A stretch of 10,611 nt of DNA, taken from assembly GCA_028278625.1 (NCBI GenBank), contig JANQDY010000077.1, positions 1 through 10,611 of the forward strand. Direction: 5' to 3'. This DNA is from Thermodesulfobacteriota bacterium. Lineage in GTDB: Bacteria; Desulfobacterota; DSM-4660; Desulfatiglandales; Desulfatiglandaceae. Position numbers and translations under genes: made by a program. This document shows positions 7,254-10,611 of the stretch, piece by piece. The notes beneath the pieces were generated by a model, which saw nothing but the letters and a program-made list of their open reading frames with translations, was not told the origin of the DNA and did not search any database. The number at the start of each line of letters is the position of its first letter. Within the stretch, counting starts at the first letter, position 1.

Positions 7254-8310
7254 GATTATCGGCTATTTTGGTGTAAGGAGGAACAAACATGTCTTGCTGA
7301 AAAAACTTCGCATTGATTTCAATCATGGGGTTCGGTTCCGCAAGAGATGAAGCCGGCACCATGGCCAGATCCCTGGATACTCTGGTTTGTACTTTCCTCC
7401 CGATAAAGTAATTGGCAAAAATTTCAGCAGCTTCGATTTTCTTTTGTGGCAAGCCTCTTCGAAAGTTAATGGTATCCAACCAAAGCATGTGCCCTTCCTT
7501 GAAATCGATGAATTTCCATCCAGCCCCTTTGGCATTTTCCCCAAGGATTTCCGGTCCCCAACTGGAGACGATCACCAACGCCTCCTTGAATTCGGGGGTA
7601 TCTTTCCAGAAATGTCCCGCTTGCCCATAAAGCGCGTTGGTTTTCTTTTGAATTTCACCTTCAGGGTCACACAAATCGACGGCTTCCCCTCTATTTCCCG
7701 AGATGATCAGATGATTTATATAAAAAGGGTTTTTTCCGAGCGACATTAACACCAAACCAATATTGTACCAGGGTTGGGCAATGTTCAGGGATATCTTACC
7801 TTTCCATTTCCGGTTCCAAAGATCATTTATGGATCCGGGGATGTCAGATGGTTTCACTTTTTTCGTATCGGCGTAAAAACCATATGTCCCGCCCCCCCAA
7901 GGGATGTATAAGGGTCTGTGGTTTTTATCAAGCCCCATGGAGATTTCTTTCAGCTCAGGTATGAGGTATTTGTAATTGGTCAGCCTCGGAGAATTGGTGT
8001 TGATCAGTTCTAGAAGTCTGGACGTTTTTTCTCCCTGCATCTTTATAAAAAAGATCGTCAGAAACATAATATCGCATTTCTCTTCTCTGATTAACCTGAA
8101 CATTTGCTCTGCCCCTGCCGCATAAGGGGAGATCACTTCCACTCTGTAAGGATACCCTTCCTTTTTCAGAATGCCGTTCACTTCCCTTAAATCCTCGGGC
8201 AAAACATAACCTTCCCATGTTAAAACCCTTAAGGATTCTGAGGCGTTGGCCCCAGAGAACGCGAATATTCCTGAAAAGATGATAACTGCAAGCAAAATCC
8301 TTTTGATCAT
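7204..8310 (-). CDS. Periplasmic extracellular solute-binding protein, spermidine/putrescine (PotD-like) type
   Basis: The 368-residue protein starts at ATG 8310, where an AAGGAA Shine-Dalgarno and a textbook signal peptide coincide; the frame stays open 28 codons further upstream through promoter DNA. Residues 1-23 (MIKRILLAVIIFSGIF... ANA) form the signal peptide with cleavage expected after Ala23. The mature protein begins with LRVLTWEGYV, typical of PotD/PotF-like proteins, followed by AGAEQMFRLIREEKCDIMFL, YIPWGGGTYGFYADTKKV and WNRKWKGKISL, matching family 1/8 bacterial solute-binding folds. It should capture a small cationic or organic solute in the periplasm for an ABC importer or sensor. 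No permease or ATPase gene is nearby, so it is an orphan here; some relatives feed sensory kinases instead. Its 3' end overlaps the convergent LssY-domain gene by 50 bp. Confidence 0.87.
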   Translation of the reverse strand: MIKRILLAVIIFSGIFAFSGANASESLRVLTWEGYVLPEDLREVNGILKKEGYPYRVEVISPYAAGAEQMFRLIREEKCDIMFLTIFFIKMQGEKTSRLLELINTNSPRLTNYKYLIPELKEISMGLDKNHRPLYIPWGGGTYGFYADTKKVKPSDIPGSINDLWNRKWKGKISLNIAQPWYNIGLVLMSLGKNPFYINHLIISGNRGEAVDLCDPEGEIQKKTNALYGQAGHFWKDTPEFKEALVIVSSWGPEILGENAKGAGWKFIDFKEGHMLWLDTINFRRGLPQKKIEAAEIFANYFIGRKVQTRVSRDLAMVPASSLAEPNPMIEINAKFFQQDMFVPPYTKIADNLMQLVSNRALEAAGAK

Positions 8311-8361
8311 CACGATTTCCTTCTTTTCAGTGCTTGTTTCTTTTGATCCGCTGCAGTTAAA

Positions 8362-8388
8362 AGTATCTGAAATGCCCTTTGATGTCAA
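8362..8388 (-). promoter_or_regulatory. Candidate sigma70 promoter of the solute-binding protein gene
   Basis: On the minus strand a perfect TTGACA (8388-8383) is followed, after 15 bases, by GATACT (8367-8362), four of six matches to the -10 consensus; a TACTTT register gives 17-base spacing with a poorer match. It is about 50 bases upstream of the ATG at 8310, which supports that start over the longer frame. Confidence 0.35.
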
Positions 8389-8420
8389 AAACAAGAGGTA
8401 TTGCCTTTTTTGAAAATGGG

Positions 8421-8449
8421 TTGCTACCGGCCCAATTCAACTGTATTCT
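8421..8449 (+). promoter_or_regulatory. Candidate promoter of the ankyrin gene cluster
   Basis: TTGCTA at 8421-8426 and TATTCT at 8444-8449 are spaced by 17 bases, each with four of six consensus matches, about 30 bases before ATG 8479. It is weak but well placed in the divergent intergenic region. Confidence 0.22.
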
Positions 8450-8478
8450 CTGTGTATCACAAATCTAGAAGGCAAGAA

Positions 8479-9231
8479 ATGATGCTGTCAGGTAAAATCA
8501 CTTTCTTTTTCCTAATAGGGTTTCTGTTCTTGCCGACCCTTGTGGGCGCCTATACGGACCTGGATGTCAAGCTGTTCAATGCTGCTCAGTCAGGTAATAC
8601 TCTGCTTGTTGAAGAATTGCTGGCAAAAGGGGCTGACATCCATGTCAAACTCGGTGTGGACCAGTGGACCCCTTTGATGACCGCTTCCAGGGAAGGCCAA
8701 TTGGAAACCGTCCAATACTTGCTTGAACAAGGGGCTGATCCCAACACCAGGGATGCCAGGTTTGGCAGAAACGCGTATCACTGGGCATTGCATTATGGCC
8801 ATCACGAGATCGCCAGATTGCTGCTGGAAAATGGGGCCAGCAAAGAATTGAAAAAGCCCTCTCGGTTCTTTGGTCATTTTACGATGGCGGCGGCTTTTTT
8901 CACAATGGTCGCTCTGATCATCCTAATCTGGGTTCTTTATCTTTTAAAAGTGGTCCCGGTATTAAAAGCCAACGGCATTAAGCCCATAGCCTTTTTCATG
9001 ACATGGCGGCTCAGGGATGAACTGGAAGGTTATGCCCAGCTCACGCAAGCTAAAGGCCATTCCTTAGCTGTCTACCGTTTCATCAAGTATGCCTACTATC
9101 TTGTTTTGATTGTCATGATTCTCTTTGCCGTCAGTGTCTTCAAAACCTGCCAGGGAAATCAGGGAAAAAGTCAATACGAAGTCTTGAAAGATTGGCATGA
9201 CGCCAATCTGGAACGTCGGCTGAGTGAATAG
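8479..9231 (+). CDS. Signal-peptide ankyrin-repeat protein with two membrane segments
   Basis: The 250-residue protein starts at ATG 8479 (or the adjacent 8482), six bases after AGAAGG; the frame is open from TTG 8401, but that extension would bury the signal sequence. Residues 1-24 form a hydrophobic signal peptide ending LVGA. Three ankyrin repeats follow: about 29-59 (LFNAAQSGN... LLAKGAD), 61-93 (WTPLMTASREGQLETVQYLL) and 95-125 (YHWALHYGHHEIARLLLENG). Membrane segments lie at about 136-157 and 204-222, connected by a basic, amphipathic loop. If the leader is cleaved, the ankyrins face the periplasm and the C-terminus (YEVLKDWHDANLERRLSE) is also periplasmic. Ankyrin repeats bind proteins; the partner is unknown. 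The architecture is not one I can match to a named family. It heads a possible three-gene cluster with the small ORF and the CxxC protein downstream. Confidence 0.82.
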   Translation: MMLSGKITFFFLIGFLFLPTLVGAYTDLDVKLFNAAQSGNTLLVEELLAKGADIHVKLGVDQWTPLMTASREGQLETVQYLLEQGADPNTRDARFGRNAYHWALHYGHHEIARLLLENGASKELKKPSRFFGHFTMAAAFFTMVALIILIWVLYLLKVVPVLKANGIKPIAFFMTWRLRDELEGYAQLTQAKGHSLAVYRFIKYAYYLVLIVMILFAVSVFKTCQGNQGKSQYEVLKDWHDANLERRLSE

Positions 9232-9239
9232 GGGGAGGG
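9231..9239 (+). promoter_or_regulatory. Strong Shine-Dalgarno before the 54-residue ORF
   Basis: A purine run GGGGGAGGG, containing GGAGG at 9234-9238, begins at the last base of the ankyrin gene's stop codon and lies five bases before ATG 9244. It is the best reason to call that small ORF a gene. Confidence 0.55.
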
Positions 9240-9243
9240 CTGA

Positions 9244-9408
9244 ATGAATGCCAGAGACATAAACGAAAAAGCGCTTTCACCTTGCACAAAGAAGTGCACC
9301 CCAAAACCGCAATGGCTATTACACTGGTTGCTATCTCAGCCTTTCAGAAATCAGCAACTGGGGTACAATGACCGCTTGTGGACGTTCGTAAAAGCGAGGG
9401 AATTATGA
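9244..9408 (+). CDS. Small hypothetical protein (54 aa)
   Basis: I do not recognise this protein. It begins 12 bases after the ankyrin gene ends, behind a strong GGAGG, and its stop overlaps the start of the CxxC redox gene as ATGA (9405-9408). Gene spacing at both ends is therefore that of a translationally coupled operon. The sequence has a CxxxC pair (SPCTKKC, residues 12-18), a Trp-rich central part (QWLLHWLLSQPF) and a C-terminus LWTFVKAREL; it is basic and partly hydrophobic, without a clear membrane span. It could be a small redox or metal-related partner of the downstream protein, or the remnant of a longer gene. The composition alone would not prove it coding. Confidence 0.5.
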   Translation: MNARDINEKALSPCTKKCTPKPQWLLHWLLSQPFRNQQLGYNDRLWTFVKAREL

Positions 9409-9662
9409 AAATTGAAGTGTTGGGCACCGGCTGCACCACGTGCAATACCGTGGAAGCCATTGTCAGGGAGGCTGTGGAAAAGAGTGGTGTTGTCGTGAAA
9501 GTTACCAAGGTATCCGACAGGATGGAAATTGCTGCAACCGGGGTAGCGATGACACCAGCTGTGATTGTGAACGACCGGATCAGACTTGTGGGGAAGATAC
9601 CCTCAGTAGAAGATGTGGTCGAGTGGATTAGGGAGTCGAAGAGGTCTGGGGCACGCCCTTAA
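9405..9662 (+). CDS. Small thioredoxin-like (redox-active disulfide) protein
   Basis: An 85-residue protein from ATG 9405, preceded by GAGGG at 9396-9400; a GTG start at 9378 would add nine residues outside the fold. MKIEVLGTGCTTCNTV places the CxxC pair (Cys10, Cys13) after the first beta strand, and MTPAVIVND (49-57) carries the conserved cis-proline (Pro51). This matches the thioredoxin_3 / 'small redox-active disulfide protein 2' family. These proteins exchange disulfides in the cytoplasm (no signal peptide) and are frequently encoded beside predicted permeases and metal-responsive regulators. No intact permease is seen here, but broken membrane-protein-like sequence follows at 9664-9895. 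Family is confident; partner unknown. Confidence 0.88.
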   Translation: MKIEVLGTGCTTCNTVEAIVREAVEKSGVVVKVTKVSDRMEIAATGVAMTPAVIVNDRIRLVGKIPSVEDVVEWIRESKRSGARP

Positions 9663-9672
9663 TTGAAGGGCG
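9654..9672 (+). terminator. Stem-loop across the stop codon of the CxxC gene
   Basis: CGCCCTT and AAGGGCG form a 7-bp stem around an AATTG loop, spanning the stop codon at 9660-9662. It sits where a terminator would be expected, but no T-run follows, so an intrinsic terminator is doubtful; it may instead protect the transcript end. Confidence 0.3.
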
Positions 9673-9895
9673 GCGTACTTGGGCCGGTACGAGCTGTTCC
9701 TTCGGGAGGAGTTGGTCGTTTAGGCCAGTTCCTACCCCGAATATGAACACCCGCAGAAGTTCTTTCAATAGTAGTGTTGAACAACAGGTCGATCGGCCGC
9801 TGTGATTACGGCCAACAATCCCAACGTTAATCGTTGTGCTGGTTAGCGCGCTTGCACTGGGCGTTGCATCGTATTTCCGGGCCTGGGGAGCTTGA
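9664..9895 (+). pseudogene. Possible decayed gene with a membrane-protein-like C-terminus
   Basis: No intact gene occupies this stretch, but one reading frame (positions equal to 1 modulo 3) gives protein-like pieces between stops: RAAYLGRYELFLREELVV (9667-9720), a TAG at 9721, ASSYPEYEHPQKFFQ (9724-9768), several stops to 9780, then SAAVITANNPNV (9793-9828). Shifting by one base continues as LIVVLVSALALGVASYFRAW to a TGA at 9893, which reads like a C-terminal membrane helix. Together they suggest an old gene broken by nonsense and frameshift mutations, perhaps a membrane partner of the CxxC protein. The call rests on amino-acid texture only; I cannot name a family. Confidence 0.3.
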
Positions 9896-9951
9896 CATGC
9901 TGGCACCGAGACCTATGCATTCCATTTCGAGGTAAGCATATTTTTGATCCT

Positions 9952-10146
9952 TCATCTGACCGTAACATTCGAATACCCATAACACTTCTCGCTGCAGAGA
10001 ACACCATTTCGGCAGGATTCTATAGGGGGAATGCTTACTGCGGGTATTTTGCCCGTTTTTCTGTTTCCCAAGCTTATCTTAACCGAAAGCTCTTTCAGAA
10101 TTTTCCTGCCCAAGGGCCTTCCCTTTCGCCATATTGGCTTTGCCAA
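9952..10146 (-). pseudogene. Fragment resembling the N-terminus of a phage Gp88-like protein
   Basis: On the minus strand 64 codons read KISLGNRKTGKIPAVSIPP followed by ESCRNGVLCSEKCYGYSNVTVR. This resembles the opening of Gp88-like phage/plasmid proteins, in which a 'GNxKxGK' segment precedes 'slPp...TCp...lC...CYa'. Those proteins run to roughly 200-300 residues, whereas this frame stops at 9952 just after the cysteine motif, and the DNA beyond shows no obvious continuation. The only possible start is TTG 10146 without a Shine-Dalgarno; the frame extends upstream to a stop at 10177-10179. I read it as a truncated relic of a phage or plasmid gene. The match is from memory of the motif pattern, not from a search. 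Confidence 0.4.
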
Positions 10147-10230
10147 ATGAAATATTTCGAATTCTGAATGTCCCCATTACAAAAGATGCTTAAACCGTCT
10201 GATTTCTTGAGATAATTATGTGGCAGATAC

Positions 10231-10258
10231 TATTGTTTAATTGACAAAATAAACTATA
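10231..10258. repeat. Imperfect inverted repeat around the transposase -35 element
   Basis: TATTGTTTA (10231-10239) and TAAACTATA (10250-10258) are inverted copies with one mismatch, flanking the TTGACA at 10241. This may be a regulatory site or belong to the left end of the insertion sequence; the right end is outside the window, so the terminal repeat cannot be confirmed. Confidence 0.3.
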
Positions 10259-10269
10259 TAATATATAGT
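10241..10269 (+). promoter_or_regulatory. Strong sigma70-like promoter of the IS630 transposase
   Basis: TTGACA at 10241-10246, a 17-base spacer and TATAGT at 10264-10269 match the consensus in 11 of 12 positions. Transcription would begin near 10276, only a few bases before ATG 10279, giving an almost leaderless mRNA. A TATAAT at 10257 lies only 10 bases from the -35 and cannot pair with it. Confidence 0.5.
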
Positions 10270-10288
10270 CTTGGCATTATGCCAAGAC
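10268..10288. repeat. Perfect 21-bp palindrome over the transposase start codon
   Basis: GTCTTGGCAT, a central T, then ATGCCAAGAC: 10-bp arms, perfect, with the start codon at 10279-10281 opening the right arm. It overlaps the -10 element at its left edge, so it could be a repressor (transposase) binding site; a short RNA starting near 10276 would contain only its right arm, whereas read-through RNA from upstream could fold it and hide the start. Confidence 0.6.
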
Positions 10289-10611
10289 AAGCCCCTAAAA
10301 TTGATATTCCGACAGAGGATAGGGAAACCCTGCTCCGCTGGATTAGGAGCCGGACATTACCAAAGCAAACCGTTGATCGTGCCAAAATGATTTTGGATAG
10401 CGGCAAAGGAAAACCCGTCAAACAAATAGCAGGCGAGCTTCAGACATATCCAAACAAAATCATCTATTGGCGAAAAAGATATATAGAACGCGGACTCAAA
10501 GGCCTGCAGGATAAGCCGCGCTCTGGTCGTCCGGCGAAGTACGACAACGAGTTTCGAAACGCCGTTTTGGCTCTATTGGGGAAACCACCTCCAAAGGGAT
10601 TGGCAACATGG
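10279..10611 (+). CDS. IS630-family transposase, N-terminal part (runs off window end)
   Basis: The frame is open from ATG 10279 to the window end, 111 residues. It opens MPRQAPKIDIPTEDRETLLR and shows the two helix-turn-helix segments of IS630/Tc1-type transposases: TVDRAKMILDSGKGKPVKQI with the recognition helix in TYPNKIIYWRKRY, then the signature linker GLKGLQDKPRSGRPAKYD before the second helical domain (PPKGLATW). The DDE catalytic domain lies beyond the window, so intactness cannot be judged. These enzymes cut and paste their element at TA dinucleotides, and the AT-rich flank TATATAATATATAG upstream is a fitting target. There is no Shine-Dalgarno; expression would be from a nearly leaderless transcript. 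It marks the edge of a mobile region next to a phage-like relic. Confidence 0.9.
   Translation, partial: MPRQAPKIDIPTEDRETLLRWIRSRTLPKQTVDRAKMILDSGKGKPVKQIAGELQTYPNKIIYWRKRYIERGLKGLQDKPRSGRPAKYDNEFRNAVLALLGKPPPKGLATW

Noticed and set aside
8311..8394. 28-residue extension of the solute-binding protein
   Set aside because: It would bury the signal peptide and cover the candidate promoter; ATG 8310 has its own Shine-Dalgarno.
9628..9906. Minus-strand 92-codon frame
   Set aside because: Low-complexity texture rich in Ser/Thr/Leu with no domain, and antisense to the CxxC gene end and the protein-like pieces of the plus strand.
9892..10167. Plus-strand 91-codon frame
   Set aside because: TTG start, no ribosome-binding site, no recognisable motif, and the opposite strand carries the more protein-like Gp88-type pattern.
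1..10611. tRNA, rRNA, CRISPR array or tandem repeats
   Set aside because: No cloverleaf-like sequences, ribosomal signatures or regularly spaced direct repeats were seen on reading through the window.

Overview
The window looks like chromosomal DNA of a Gram-negative bacterium of moderate G+C. The gene mix (AMP-forming acyl-CoA synthetase, FAH-family hydrolase, secreted polyamine-type solute-binding protein, small CxxC redox protein, IS630 transposase) and the coding style suggest a Desulfobacterota/deltaproteobacterial lineage. That assignment is inference from style only; there is no rRNA or other phylogenetic marker here.

Layout. 1-1154 (+) is the 3' part of an AMP-binding acyl-CoA synthetase whose N-terminus lies outside the window. 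After 260 bp without a convincing gene comes a tight plus-strand cluster. It holds a 62-residue protein of unknown function (1415-1603), a compact Rad50/SbcC-like zinc-hook ATPase (1600-3417, joined by an ATGA overlap), a RecQ-type helicase (best start 3459, to 5381), and an FAH-family protein (5381-6202, joined by a TAATG overlap). 6309-7253 (+) encodes a membrane-anchored protein with an LssY C-terminal-type domain. It runs tail-to-tail into, and overlaps by 50 bp, a minus-strand gene for a secreted PotD-like binding protein (7204-8310). Divergent from that is a cluster of a signal-peptide/ankyrin/two-TM protein (8479-9231), a 54-residue small ORF with a strong Shine-Dalgarno (9244-9408), and a thioredoxin-like CxxC protein (9405-9662).

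The last kilobase is eroded accessory DNA. It contains protein-like fragments broken by stops and a frameshift (9664-9895), a minus-strand fragment resembling the N-terminus of phage Gp88-like proteins (9952-10146), and the 5' end of an IS630-family transposase (10279 to the window end). The transposase has a good promoter almost abutting its start codon and a perfect 21-bp palindrome over the start.

The best candidate for an undescribed system is the small protein - Rad50-like ATPase - RecQ-like helicase module. The ATPase has zinc-hook and ABC-head features but atypical signature, Walker B and switch positions, and no Mre11/SbcD nuclease gene is in the window. The helicase has a canonical C-X16-C-X2-C-X2-C zinc site placed after an extra, winged-helix-like region of about 180 residues. 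A DNA end-processing or defence role is plausible but is inference.
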